The notes under the pieces: model-generated
The model's input: the letters and a program-made list of their open reading frames with translations, nothing else
Told to the model about the DNA's origin: nothing
Databases searched by the model: none
Assembly: GCF_016755875.1 (NCBI RefSeq)
Contig: NZ_BNED01000005.1
Location: 6,276,001 to 6,340,000, forward strand
DNA: 64,000 nucleotides
Reading direction: 5' to 3'
From: Streptomyces spororaveus
GTDB lineage: Bacteria > Actinomycetota > Actinomycetes > Streptomycetales > Streptomycetaceae
Made by a program: the position numbers and the translations under genes
Shown here: one piece after another, positions 36,669 through 44,714 of the stretch
Position numbering within the stretch: the stretch's first letter is position 1
Layout: each line of letters opens with the position of its first letter

Positions 36669-37870
36669 TCACCGCGCGGGACGACCGCCGCCGCACCTTC
36701 GAGACCGTGCCCGCCGGGGTGGCGGCGGTGAGCTGGTGGGGCCGGGCCTGGGTGTCGGCGCTGGAGGAGGTCTCCCACGACACCGCCCGCCTGGCCCGGG
36801 GCCGTACGTATGCCGACGGAGGCCACGTCAGTGCGGTCACCGTCACCCCCGGCCGGATCGTGGCGTACGTCCGGGGCAGCCGGCCCCGCCCGTACCGCAC
36901 CGAGCTGACCCTGCCCGCCTTCGCGGACCCGGAGTGGAACGAACTGCTGGAGCAGGTCGCGGCCGACCCGGCGGCGCTCGCCGCCCTGCTGGAGCGCGAG
37001 GTCCCGCAGTCGCTCGCCGGGGCTGTCCTGCCCGGCACGGGCGAGCTCGTCCCGCACTGTTCCTGCCCGGACTTCGGACGTCCGCCGTGCAAGCACGCGG
37101 CGGCCCTCTGCTACCGCGCGGCGCGCCTCCTGGACGAGGACCCCTTCGTCCTGTTGCTCCTGCGCGGCCGCGGGGAGCGGGAGCTGCTCGACGAGCTGAC
37201 CCGGCGCAATGCCGCCCACGCCGCACGCGAACAGCCGGACGCCGCGCCCGGCTTCCCCGGCGTCCCGGCCCGGGCCGCGCTCGCCCGCACCAGCCTGCCG
37301 CCCCTGCCCGCGCCGCTCCCCGTGCCCACCGCCGTGGGCCTCCCGCCCGCCTACCCGGCCGACCCGGCGGCGCCGGACCCGCTGGCTCTCGACCAGCTCG
37401 CCTCCGACGCGGCCGCCCGCGCGCTGGCCCTCCTCACCACCGGCGAGGATCCGATCGCCGGGCTCACCGTCTGGCAGGACGCCGTCCGGCTGGCGTCCGC
37501 ACACCCCACGGCGGGGCTGACGGGAGCGGCCCGCACCCTGTACCGGGAGCTGGCCCGCGCCACCGGCCGCAGCACCACCGATCTCGCCCGGGCCGCCGCG
37601 GCCTGGCGCCAGGGCGGCCGCGCGGCCCTCGACGCCCTCGAAGAGCCCTGGGACCCGCCGGCGGGCCCCTTCGACCGGGCCCGCCCGGCCCTGCTCGCCG
37701 CGGGCCAGGGCTCGTTCCGCCCCGACCGCAACCGCCTGACGGTCCGCGCCCGGCAGCTGCGCCTCGGCCGCGACGGCCTCTGGTACTGCTACGAGGACCG
37801 GCTGGGGGACAACGACTGGTGGCCGACGGGCCGGCCCGCCCCGGATCCGGTCAGCGCCCTGCTGGGCTGA
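36665..37870 (+). CDS. SWIM zinc finger protein
   Basis: A 401-residue protein whose only clear domain is a SWIM zinc finger near residues 131-145: HCSCPDFGRPPCKHAAA, with the CxC...CxH ligands. An N-terminal segment (SWWGRAWVSALEEV; RLARGRTYADGGHVSAV) is typical of SWIM proteins encoded beside SNF2 helicases. The C-terminal half is Ala/Arg-rich and helical. It overlaps the helicase gene by 4 bp, so translation is coupled and the two probably work as one DNA-binding unit. The end overlaps the converging HAD gene by 20 bp. Confidence 0.92.
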   Translation: MITARDDRRRTFETVPAGVAAVSWWGRAWVSALEEVSHDTARLARGRTYADGGHVSAVTVTPGRIVAYVRGSRPRPYRTELTLPAFADPEWNELLEQVAADPAALAALLEREVPQSLAGAVLPGTGELVPHCSCPDFGRPPCKHAAALCYRAARLLDEDPFVLLLLRGRGERELLDELTRRNAAHAAREQPDAAPGFPGVPARAALARTSLPPLPAPLPVPTAVGLPPAYPADPAAPDPLALDQLASDAAARALALLTTGEDPIAGLTVWQDAVRLASAHPTAGLTGAARTLYRELARATGRSTTDLARAAAAWRQGGRAALDALEEPWDPPAGPFDRARPALLAAGQGSFRPDRNRLTVRARQLRLGRDGLWYCYEDRLGDNDWWPTGRPAPDPVSALLG

Positions 37871-38399
37871 GGCCCTCCGCCCAGCGGGTCAGGGTGGTGA
37901 AGTCCCGGTCGCGCAGTCCGTGGCGCGGGTGGATGCGCAGCAGGAGGGCCGGGGCCGGATGGTGCCGGGCGACCCAGGCGCGGTCGCGCGGGGTGATCAT
38001 GTCGTCGACCCAGGCGAAGGGACGGCCGGCCGCCCAGTCGCGGAGGTGGCGGGTCTTCCAGGACAGGCCTTCGGGGTCGTCGGCGAAGAGTTCGGGCCAG
38101 TCGACGACAGTGAGGTCGCCCGGCAGCCCGATGTGCGGGGAGATCATCGTGTTGGCCTGGTGGGTCCAGGCGGTGGCCCAGGTCAGCTCGAACGGCAGGG
38201 CCAGCAGCCGGGCGCCGTGGGAGGGGTGGAGGCGCACCCGGGCGCCGCGCCGGGCCTTGCGGGACTCCGGGTCGCGGTAGGAGAGCCAGACGTCGGGCCA
38301 CATGCGGTGGGTGCGGTATCCGCGAAGACCGGCGAGGGGTGAGCGGAACGGGTTGAGGGGGCCGTCCACGTCGAGCAGGAGCAGCGGGCGATCGGTCAT
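37851..38399 (-). CDS. HAD-like protein
   Basis: A 182-residue protein with a HAD motif I near the start (LLLLDVDGPLNPF, nucleophile Asp and second Asp) and an acidic pair later (WVDDMITPRDRAW) fitting motif IV. The cap is small and the body carries several Trp/His residues (WATAWTHQANTMI). It is probably a hydrolase or phosphatase of the HAD superfamily; substrate unknown. The ATG at 38399 is preferred to the open extension to 38492 because the HAD strand begins right after it. It diverges from the chaplin gene. Confidence 0.82.
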   Translation of the reverse strand: MTDRPLLLLDVDGPLNPFRSPLAGLRGYRTHRMWPDVWLSYRDPESRKARRGARVRLHPSHGARLLALPFELTWATAWTHQANTMISPHIGLPGDLTVVDWPELFADDPEGLSWKTRHLRDWAAGRPFAWVDDMITPRDRAWVARHHPAPALLLRIHPRHGLRDRDFTTLTRWAEGLSPAGR

Positions 38400-38402
38400 G
38401 AA

Positions 38403-38420
38403 GTACCCAGTACCCAGTAC
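38403..38420. repeat. GTACCCA heptamer repeats
   Basis: GTACCCA-GTACCCA-GTAC: two complete and one partial direct copy lying between the HAD start codon and the chaplin promoter, just upstream of its -35. Confidence 0.6.
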
Positions 38421-38424
38421 ACGA

Positions 38425-38453
38425 TTGAGTGAAATGTCTACCGTCTCTATAAC
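38425..38453 (+). promoter_or_regulatory. chaplin gene promoter
   Basis: TTGAGT (38425-38430), 17 bp, TATAAC (38448-38453), followed by a leader of about 70 nt to the chaplin ATG. This is a good housekeeping-type match. Confidence 0.55.
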
Positions 38454-38527
38454 CCGAATGGGGTCAGCGCGTTGTTTCCGGTGCGGGGACATTACCCCGC
38501 GAACTTCTCCGGAAGGCAGGGAAACTG

Positions 38528-39241
38528 ATGCGTCACAGTCGTCGGAACAGCTTGATCGCGGCGGTGGTTGCGGGAGGCGGACTGGCGGTCGCGGGTGTGG
38601 GCGGACTCGCCCATGCCGACGCGGACGCGGGCGGCCGGGCCGAGCGCTCGCCGGGGCTGCTGTCCGGGAACCTCGTACAACTGCCGGTGAACATCCCGGT
38701 GAACGCGTGCGGGAACACCGTGAGCGTGGTCGGCGTGCTCAACTCGGCGGCCGGGAACCGCTGTAGCAATGAGGCACCCGGGGGTGGCGGAGGGCATTCC
38801 GGTACGCGTTCCGCGGATTCCGTGAAACCAGGGAGCGGGAACGGCGGCGGGGCCGTCGCGGAGGGACGGGGAAAGGATTCTCCGGGAGTGCTGTCCGGCA
38901 ACGGGATCCAGCTGCCCGTCGACCTCCCGCTGAACATCAGCGGCAACGCGGTGAGCGTGGTCGGCGTCGGGAACTCCTCGCACGGCAACACGTCCGTCAA
39001 CGGCGAGCAGCCCACGGGCGGCAAGCCCGTCCAGCCGCCCGTCGTCGAACAGCCGGTGACCCCGCCCAAGCCTCAGCCCGAGATCGACCCCGTGGCCCCG
39101 CGCCCGGCGCCGCCCGCCCCGCCGCGGCACAGTGCGGCCCTCGCCCACACCGGGTCGGACGGCGTCGGCTACCTGCTGCCCGGCGGCGGCGCGCTGCTCC
39201 TCGGCGGGGTACTCCTCTACCGCCGCTTCCGCCTCAACTGA
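38528..39241 (+). CDS. long chaplin with sortase signal
   Basis: A 237-residue cell-wall-anchored chaplin, part of the hydrophobic sheath of aerial hyphae. Signal peptide 1-30 (AAVVAGGGLAVAGVGGLAHA). Chaplin domain 1 at about 41-81 (SPGLLSGNLVQLPVNIPVN; CGNTVSVVGVLN; cysteines 61 and 79). Domain 2 at about 118-158 (SPGVLSGNGIQLPVDLPLN; GNAVSVVGVGN), in which both cysteines are replaced by Ser. A Pro-rich stalk leads to LAHTG (205-209), the LAxTG signal of class E sortases, a hydrophobic segment and the basic end YRRFRLN. The lack of cysteines in domain 2 is unusual. The two-domain plus anchor layout matches the long chaplins ChpA-C. Confidence 0.93.
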   Translation: MRHSRRNSLIAAVVAGGGLAVAGVGGLAHADADAGGRAERSPGLLSGNLVQLPVNIPVNACGNTVSVVGVLNSAAGNRCSNEAPGGGGGHSGTRSADSVKPGSGNGGGAVAEGRGKDSPGVLSGNGIQLPVDLPLNISGNAVSVVGVGNSSHGNTSVNGEQPTGGKPVQPPVVEQPVTPPKPQPEIDPVAPRPAPPAPPRHSAALAHTGSDGVGYLLPGGGALLLGGVLLYRRFRLN

Positions 39242-39259
39242 GCGGGTCAAGAAGACAGG

Positions 39260-39952
39260 TCAGGGGGACAGGTCAGGAGCGTGCGGGGACGTGTGCCCCG
39301 GGTGCGGAGTGCGCCACCCGTCCAGGACGGCGTCGATCCGAGCGGCCAGCCGGGCGCGGGCCGCGAACCGGGGGACCCCCGCCATGAGCAGGGCTTCGTA
39401 CTCCGTGTCGGTGTGCCGCACCGCCGCCCGGACCGCGACGGAGACCGCCAGTTCGTCGAGGGCGCGGCCGGCCGCGGTACGGCCCACCCGGCCGCTGCCC
39501 CGCACCGAGGCATGGGTGGCGATCGCCACGGCCCGGTCGGCCGGACACCCGGGGAACAGCCGCACGATCTCGGCGGCGAAGGCCGCCGTGAAGCGGGTGT
39601 CCTCGGCCGCCCGCTGCCGCCGGTCGCGCTCCCGGCGGCGCGCCCGCGCCTCGGAGTCCGCGAGGCAGGCGCGCTCCGCACCGGCCAGGGCGGCCTCCTC
39701 GACGAGGAGGCCCAGCCGCTCGTAACGGTGGCGGCGCCGGTTGAAACGGACGACGACCGCGCAGAGCGAACTGGCCTCGCGGGAGCGGCGCGTGAGCGCT
39801 GTGTCCCCCCGCGGGAGATAGACGAGATGGCCGAGATCCGTACAGTCCAGGCAGCGGGGTACGCCGGACTCGCGGACGAGGTGCCGGAGCGGGCCCTGCC
39901 GGCAGTCGGCGCAGTGGATCTGCTTCCGCGACTCAAAAACCACCAGGCTCAT
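39260..39952 (-). CDS. DUF2293 family protein
   Basis: A 230-residue basic protein. Near the start are four cysteines in two CxxC pairs (HCADCRQG; RCLDCTDLGHLVYLPRG), a likely zinc site. Then come SREASSLCAVVVRFNRRRHRYERLG, a long charged helix (AERACLADSEARARRRERDRRQRAAED) and the DUF2293 core (IVRLFPGCPADRAVAIATHASVRGSGRVGR). A nucleic-acid-binding role is plausible but unproven. The ATG at 39952 is chosen because the zinc region follows directly; 39982 and 40003 are in-frame alternatives. Confidence 0.85.
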   Translation of the reverse strand: MSLVVFESRKQIHCADCRQGPLRHLVRESGVPRCLDCTDLGHLVYLPRGDTALTRRSREASSLCAVVVRFNRRRHRYERLGLLVEEAALAGAERACLADSEARARRRERDRRQRAAEDTRFTAAFAAEIVRLFPGCPADRAVAIATHASVRGSGRVGRTAAGRALDELAVSVAVRAAVRHTDTEYEALLMAGVPRFAARARLAARIDAVLDGWRTPHPGHTSPHAPDLSP

Positions 39953-40091
39953 AGAGGTGTGATACCGCTGTATGACCCTCATATCACCTGGTGAAGAAGG
40001 CATGTTGATGTTTCTTCGACTGTTCCTGGATGCCCCGCGGCCCTTTTACCGTGGAGCGGCGGGCCGCAGGAGGTCCGCCGAGGAGGGGCAC

Positions 40092-40463
40092 ATGGGTGGG
40101 CGGCAGACGATGACGGCACGGCCTGGCGGGGCGTGCGTCGCCACGTTCGCGACTGGCCGGGAGATAGTCATCCCGCCGGGCGGCTGCACCGGCTGGCACT
40201 TCCACCGGGTCAGACTGGAGGCGGTGGTCGTGGCGGGAACCCTGACCCGGGTCCTGCACGACCGCACCGTCGAGGTGCACACGGCCGGGACCACCTTCGT
40301 GGAACCCGCGGGGGCGGGCCACATACACCTGGGCCACAACCTCGGCACCGAGCCGGTCGTCCTCCGTGTCACCCCCGTGCTCCCGGAAGGGACCCCCTTC
40401 TCGATACCCACCCCCGCCCCGCCCGGTGCCACGCCGGCGGTCTGCGGGCAGCACACCCACTGA
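40092..40463 (+). CDS. cupin domain protein
   Basis: A 123-residue small cupin. Motif 1 is IPPGGCTGWHFHRVRLEAVVVAGTL (His, His and Glu ligands) and motif 2 is GAGHIHLGHNLGTEPVVLRV (His ligands). It may bind a metal or act as an isomerase, dioxygenase or sensor; the substrate is not evident. The ATG at 40092 has a GAGGAGG ribosome binding site; the frame is open further upstream, but that part lacks similarity. Divergent from the DUF2293 gene. Confidence 0.83.
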   Translation: MGGRQTMTARPGGACVATFATGREIVIPPGGCTGWHFHRVRLEAVVVAGTLTRVLHDRTVEVHTAGTTFVEPAGAGHIHLGHNLGTEPVVLRVTPVLPEGTPFSIPTPAPPGATPAVCGQHTH

Positions 40464-40493
40464 AACCCGGCCGGGCCGACGGCCGGCGCGCGC

Positions 40494-41948
40494 TCACACC
40501 AGTCGGCGTATCTCCCCCCGGACCCGGTAGAAGCCGCCCGAGGCCGGGTGCAGCCCGTCCACCACGTACCGGGCGCCCGCCTCCCGTATCCCGCGCGGGA
40601 ACTGCACGTTCCACGAGGGTTCGAAGCCGCCCGACACCACCTGGACCCGCATCCGGCCGCCCTGCTGGACGCACTCCACCACCACACCGCCCGCGGGGTC
40701 CGCGGTCACCGCCGCCATCGAGACCGTCGCCACCGCCGACGCCGACGCCGCCGGGGTGAACACCGGGAGGGCGGCAGCCGACTTCACGTCCATCGGCGCG
40801 GGCACCGAACCCTGCTGGGCCGCCGCGATCGCCTGTTCGCTCGCGTCCACGCAGACCAGCGACCCGTCCGTGGTGACCAGGTACAGCCGCTCGTCCAGGT
40901 ACTGCATGGACAGCGCCGAGCCGCCGCCCGTCCCCAGCTTCCACAGCCGCCGCCCGTCGGCGTCGAAGCAGTAGACCGAGGACGAGGAGTCACCGGCGAA
41001 GACGTGCCGTCCGTCGGGCGAGGTCGCGCAGGAATACACCGCGGCGTCGCACGCGTACGAGGCCTCCACGGCACCCGTCGCCTTCGACAGCCGCTGCACG
41101 CTGTTGCGGACCGTGCCCGCATAGACCGCGTGGTCCTCCTGCCAGCCGAACAGCACCCCGCCGGGGGTCTTGGTGTGCCACAACTGCCCGCTGCCGTCCG
41201 CCGCGTAGGCCGTCACACCGCCGCTGTGCCCGTGGAAGACCGCCCGCTCGTCCGCCCGGACCATCCAGGCGCTGTTGCCGGAGGACTTCCGCGACCACTG
41301 GTGTTCGTCCTCGTGGTCGATGACGGTCAGGCCGCCGTTCACGTCGGAGACGTTCAGCACGCCCTCGTGGATGTCGAGCCAGTAGATGTCCACGTCCGCC
41401 GCGATCGCGTAGGCCCCGAACGGGACCTTCGACGACAGGTCGTACACCGTGCCGTCGTCACAGCCCGCGTATATCCAGAACTCGTCCGCCACCAGGCACT
41501 TCACCCCGTCCGGCAGCGAATACCGGGCCAGCACCTCACCGCCGTGGCTCAGCGTGTACACATCGCCCGCCTGGTTGCCGACCCAGCAGCGGTCCTCGTC
41601 CACATGGATGCCGAAGGCCGACGAGCCGGTACGGAAGCGCCACAGCACCGGGGCCACCGACCGCGCCGTCGACGGCGCCGAGGTCACCTGGCGGCGCGTC
41701 ACCGACCGGGCGGCACGCCCGCCCTGCACGGCCGGGGCGTACCCCTTGCGCACCTTCTCGCCGATCTTCTTCGCCGCGGCCGCCCGGGCCTTCTCGGCGC
41801 TCGGGAACGAGGAGCTCTGCAGCTGGCCGCCCGCGCCGATGCGCCCGTACCGCACGGACACGGCCGTGCCGTCCACGGTCACCTCGTAGAACTTGTGCGC
41901 CCCGCCGTCGTCCTGCGACAGCTCCAGATACGTCGTCTCCCGAGCCAT
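40494..41948 (-). CDS. WGR domain plus beta-propeller protein
   Basis: A 484-residue protein. Residues 3-78 are a WGR domain (TYLELSQDDGGAHKFYEVTVDG; VSVRYGRIGAGGQ; KIGEKVRKGY), the nucleic-acid-binding module that in PARPs senses DNA breaks. After a Ser/Arg/Thr linker, residues ~95-400 form six or seven PQQ/WD-like blades (for example SPDGRHVFAGDSSSSVYCFDADGRRLWKLG). A ~75-residue C-terminal beta domain ends with the protein. No signal peptide, so it is cytoplasmic. The promoter is an exact DNA-damage element, which with the WGR domain suggests a damage-response scaffold. Full role unknown. Confidence 0.85.
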   Translation of the reverse strand: MARETTYLELSQDDGGAHKFYEVTVDGTAVSVRYGRIGAGGQLQSSSFPSAEKARAAAAKKIGEKVRKGYAPAVQGGRAARSVTRRQVTSAPSTARSVAPVLWRFRTGSSAFGIHVDEDRCWVGNQAGDVYTLSHGGEVLARYSLPDGVKCLVADEFWIYAGCDDGTVYDLSSKVPFGAYAIAADVDIYWLDIHEGVLNVSDVNGGLTVIDHEDEHQWSRKSSGNSAWMVRADERAVFHGHSGGVTAYAADGSGQLWHTKTPGGVLFGWQEDHAVYAGTVRNSVQRLSKATGAVEASYACDAAVYSCATSPDGRHVFAGDSSSSVYCFDADGRRLWKLGTGGGSALSMQYLDERLYLVTTDGSLVCVDASEQAIAAAQQGSVPAPMDVKSAAALPVFTPAASASAVATVSMAAVTADPAGGVVVECVQQGGRMRVQVVSGGFEPSWNVQFPRGIREAGARYVVDGLHPASGGFYRVRGEIRRLV

Positions 41949-42010
41949 GACAAACCTCTCCCCAAGGCAGGGCCGCCGGCTTCCTTCCGGCCGGTGATCC
42001 CTCGTGAAAA

Positions 42011-42033
42011 ACGCTAAGGCCGACCACTGACAA
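42011..42033 (-). promoter_or_regulatory. RecA-NDp/PafBC-type damage promoter of the WGR gene
   Basis: On the minus strand TTGTCAGTG (42033-42025), 8 nt, TAGCGT (42016-42011): an exact match to tTGTCRgtg-N8-TAnnnT. It reads toward the WGR gene, whose ATG is about 62 nt away. Confidence 0.75.
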
Positions 42034-42040
42034 TGGGCCG

Positions 42041-42688
42041 GTGCAGTGGGAAGCGATCACATGGCAGCGGATGGCCGAACGGCTCGCCGGTCACCTCGAC
42101 AACCCCGAGAACGCCCCTGAGCAGGGCAGTTGGCAGCGGGTCGGCATCGACGGCGCCCCCGCCGCCGAGACCGGCGTACTCGCCGGTGAACTCGCCGACG
42201 CGCTGCGACTGCGCGGACGCCCGTCCTTGGTGGTGCCGGCCGACGGTTTCCTGCGGCCGGCCTCCCTCCGCTTCGAGTTCGGCCGCCAGGACGTGGATTC
42301 CTACCTCGGCGGCTGGTACGACACGGCCGCGCTCTGGCGGGAGGTCTTCGGCCCGACCGACCCCGGCGGCACCGGGCGGGTGCTGCCGGACCTGTGGGAC
42401 CCGGTGACCGACCGGGCGACCCGCAGTCCGTACGTCGAACTCCCGCCCGGCGGCGTGCTGCTCGTGCACGGCCCGCTGCTGCTCGGCCACTGGTTCCCCT
42501 TCGACCTGAGCGTCCACATCCGGCTCTCCGCGGGGGCGCTCGCCCGCCGCACCGAGGAGTCGGCGCGCTGGACGCTGCCGGCCTTCGCGCGCTACGAGGC
42601 CGACACCGACCCCGTGGCGGGGGCCGATGTGGTGGTGCGGGCCGATGACCCCAGGCATCCCGCCTGGACGGGGCTCGACGCCGACTGA
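42041..42688 (+). CDS. uridine kinase-like protein with altered P-loop
   Basis: A 215-residue protein whose general pattern is that of actinobacterial uridine kinase-like proteins (VGIDGAPAAETGVLAGELADAL; ADGFLRPASLRFEFG; SYLGGWYDTAALWREVF; GGVLLVHGPLLLGHWFPFDLSVHI). The expected Walker A GxxxxGKS/T is replaced by GIDGAPAAET without the Gly-Lys pair, so phosphoryl transfer is doubtful. GTG start at 42041. The upstream ATG at 42033 is out of frame. It shares its upstream region with the divergent WGR gene. Confidence 0.75.
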   Translation: MQWEAITWQRMAERLAGHLDNPENAPEQGSWQRVGIDGAPAAETGVLAGELADALRLRGRPSLVVPADGFLRPASLRFEFGRQDVDSYLGGWYDTAALWREVFGPTDPGGTGRVLPDLWDPVTDRATRSPYVELPPGGVLLVHGPLLLGHWFPFDLSVHIRLSAGALARRTEESARWTLPAFARYEADTDPVAGADVVVRADDPRHPAWTGLDAD

Positions 42689-42804
42689 CCCTGCCCGGCC
42701 GCCGGTTCCGCTGCGCGGGGCTCCTCCGCCGTTCCCCGGGCGCTGCCCGGCCCCGCGCCTCAAGCGCCGGCGGCGCTGGGGTGGGTGTTGGTCGGGGCGG
42801 GGTG

Positions 42805-43704
42805 CTACGGGCGGCCGCCCACGCGTGTCACCGCCAGGGCCGCGGCCCGGCATCCGGCGCGGGCCGCCTCCGCCGGGTCCGCGCCCTCCAGCCGGGCCGC
42901 GAGGAAGCCCCCGGTGAAGGCGTCCCCCGCGCCCGTGGAGTCCACCGCCTCCACCGGTTCCGCCTCGACCTCGGCGGTGATCCGGCCACGTTCGGCGATC
43001 AGCGCCCCGGCCGCGCCCCGGGTCACCACCACCAGCGGCACCCGCCGGCTGAGCTCCGCCGCCGCCCGGGCCACCCCCGCGGGCTCCGGCAGCCCGGCCA
43101 GGAGCCGCGCCTCGTCCTCGTTGGGCAGCAGCACGCTCGCCCCCGCCACGGCGTCCAGGAAGCGCTGCGGCCCGAGGCCCGCCAGGAACCCGGCCGATGC
43201 GGGGTCCACGCTCACCGGCACCCCCCGTGTCCGGGCCGCCCGCAGCGCGACGGCGGCCAGCTCCCGGCTGCTGTCGGCGAAGAACAGATAACCGGACAGA
43301 TGGAGATGGGCCGCCCCGTCCAGCAAGGAGGGGGTCCAGTCGGCGGGGCACAGCCGCAGCGAGGCCCCGCTGTCGGTCAGGAACGTCCGCTCCGCGTCCT
43401 TGCCGACCAGCGCGACCACCGTCCCGGTCGGCTCCTGCGTGTCGATCACCAGCCGCGGCCGCACCCCCGCGTCCACCAGCGCCCGCTCGTGCCAGCGCGC
43501 CGACTCGGCGCCCACCCGCGCCAGGAGCCGCACCTCCGCGGTCCCCGTACGGGCGGCCCAGCAGGCCGCGTTGGCCCCGGCCCCGCCCGGCAGGGTCCGG
43601 ATCCGGGCAGCCGTGTCGGTGGCCGCAGCCAGCGGCTCCGGATGTATGGCCACCACGTCCGTCACCACGTCCCCGACGACGACCAACGCCCCCGGCCCGG
43701 TCAT
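42805..43704 (-). CDS. psuK: PfkB-family kinase, probable pseudouridine kinase
   Basis: A 299-residue ribokinase-fold kinase. N-terminal VVVGDVVTDVVAI, substrate-binding GGAGANAACWAARTG near residue 45, LLPNEDEARLLAGL near 180, and PfkB signature 2 VDSTGAGDAFTGGFLAARL near 245 with the catalytic Asp. It overlaps psuG by 4 bp (ATGA), and in many bacteria the PfkB kinase beside psuG phosphorylates pseudouridine to feed PsuG. The symbol rests on this context rather than on a specificity residue. Confidence 0.85.
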   Translation of the reverse strand: MTGPGALVVVGDVVTDVVAIHPEPLAAATDTAARIRTLPGGAGANAACWAARTGTAEVRLLARVGAESARWHERALVDAGVRPRLVIDTQEPTGTVVALVGKDAERTFLTDSGASLRLCPADWTPSLLDGAAHLHLSGYLFFADSSRELAAVALRAARTRGVPVSVDPASAGFLAGLGPQRFLDAVAGASVLLPNEDEARLLAGLPEPAGVARAAAELSRRVPLVVVTRGAAGALIAERGRITAEVEAEPVEAVDSTGAGDAFTGGFLAARLEGADPAEAARAGCRAAALAVTRVGGRP

Positions 43705-44633
43705 GCCCGCGCCGCCCAGGACCCCGCGATCCGGGCGCCGAGCCGGACGTTGCCGCGCACCGCCGCCAGGTTCGCCTCCAGCGAGGCCCCGTCCGTCGCC
43801 CGTACCAGGAAGCCCAGCAGGAACGGAGTCACCGCCTGCCCCGTGATCCCGCGCTCGCGGCACTCGGCGAGCGCCTCCGCCAGTACCCGGTCGTGCAGGG
43901 CGGGATCCAGCTGTTGCTCCCGCGCCACCGGATTGGCCACCAGCAGCGCCGAGTCGGCACCGCCCAGCGCGTCCTGAGCGGCCATCACCGCCGCGACCTC
44001 CTCGGGCCCGTGCACGGTCCAGTCCACCGGCTCGCCGGAGTCGGCCAGGTAGAACCCGGGGAAGCGGTCCGTCCCGTAGCCGAGCACCGCCACTCCCAGC
44101 GTCTCCAGCCGCTGCAGCGTGCCCGGCACGTCCAGGATCGACTTCACCCCCGCGCACACCACCGTGATCCGTGTCCGCGCCAGCAGCGACAGGTCCGCCG
44201 ACTCGTCCTGCGTCCGGGCCCACTCCCGGTGCACACCGCCCAGCCCGCCCGTGGCGAACACCCGCAGGCCTGCCCGGGCGGCGAGGAACGCCGTCGCGGA
44301 CACCGTCGTCGCACCGGTCGCCCCCGTCGCCAGCGCGGGCGCCAGATCCCGGTGGCCGAGCTTGCGCACGCCCTCGCCGTTCGCGATCCGCTCCAGCTGG
44401 GCCTTGTCCAGGCCCGCGTACGCCACCCCGTCCACGACCGCGATCGTTGCCGGAACCGCGCCCTCCGCGCGTACCAGGGCCTCCAGTTCGAGGCCCACCG
44501 CCAGGTTGCGCGGGCGCGGCAGACCGTGCGCGATGATCGTCGACTCCAGGGCCACGACGGGCTTCCCCCGGGCGAGTGCCTCGCGTACCTCTTCCGACAG
44601 GACCGGGATCTCAGATGCTCTGTGCTGTGACAT
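43701..44633 (-). CDS. psuG: pseudouridine-5'-phosphate glycosidase
   Basis: Cleaves pseudouridine 5'-phosphate to uracil and ribose 5-phosphate in pseudouridine salvage. The 310-residue product is full length and shows PsuG blocks: KPVVALESTIIAHGLPRPRNL near residue 25, VPATIAVVDGVAYAGL, ATTVSATAFLAARAGLRVFATGGLGGVHR, VVCAGVKSILDVPGTLQRLET, and NPVAREQQLD near 240. The ATG at 44633 is preferred for the GGATGGGGAC ribosome binding site; 44645 and 44684 are in-frame alternatives. First gene of a two-gene operon with the PfkB kinase. Confidence 0.94.
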   Translation of the reverse strand: MSQHRASEIPVLSEEVREALARGKPVVALESTIIAHGLPRPRNLAVGLELEALVRAEGAVPATIAVVDGVAYAGLDKAQLERIANGEGVRKLGHRDLAPALATGATGATTVSATAFLAARAGLRVFATGGLGGVHREWARTQDESADLSLLARTRITVVCAGVKSILDVPGTLQRLETLGVAVLGYGTDRFPGFYLADSGEPVDWTVHGPEEVAAVMAAQDALGGADSALLVANPVAREQQLDPALHDRVLAEALAECRERGITGQAVTPFLLGFLVRATDGASLEANLAAVRGNVRLGARIAGSWAARA

Positions 44634-44714
44634 GTCCCCATCCATGGCACGGGATCGGCGCCCCCAAACGCTCTCCCGCCACACCCGTCACAACCTGTCC
44701 GAGTAGCGTTCCCC

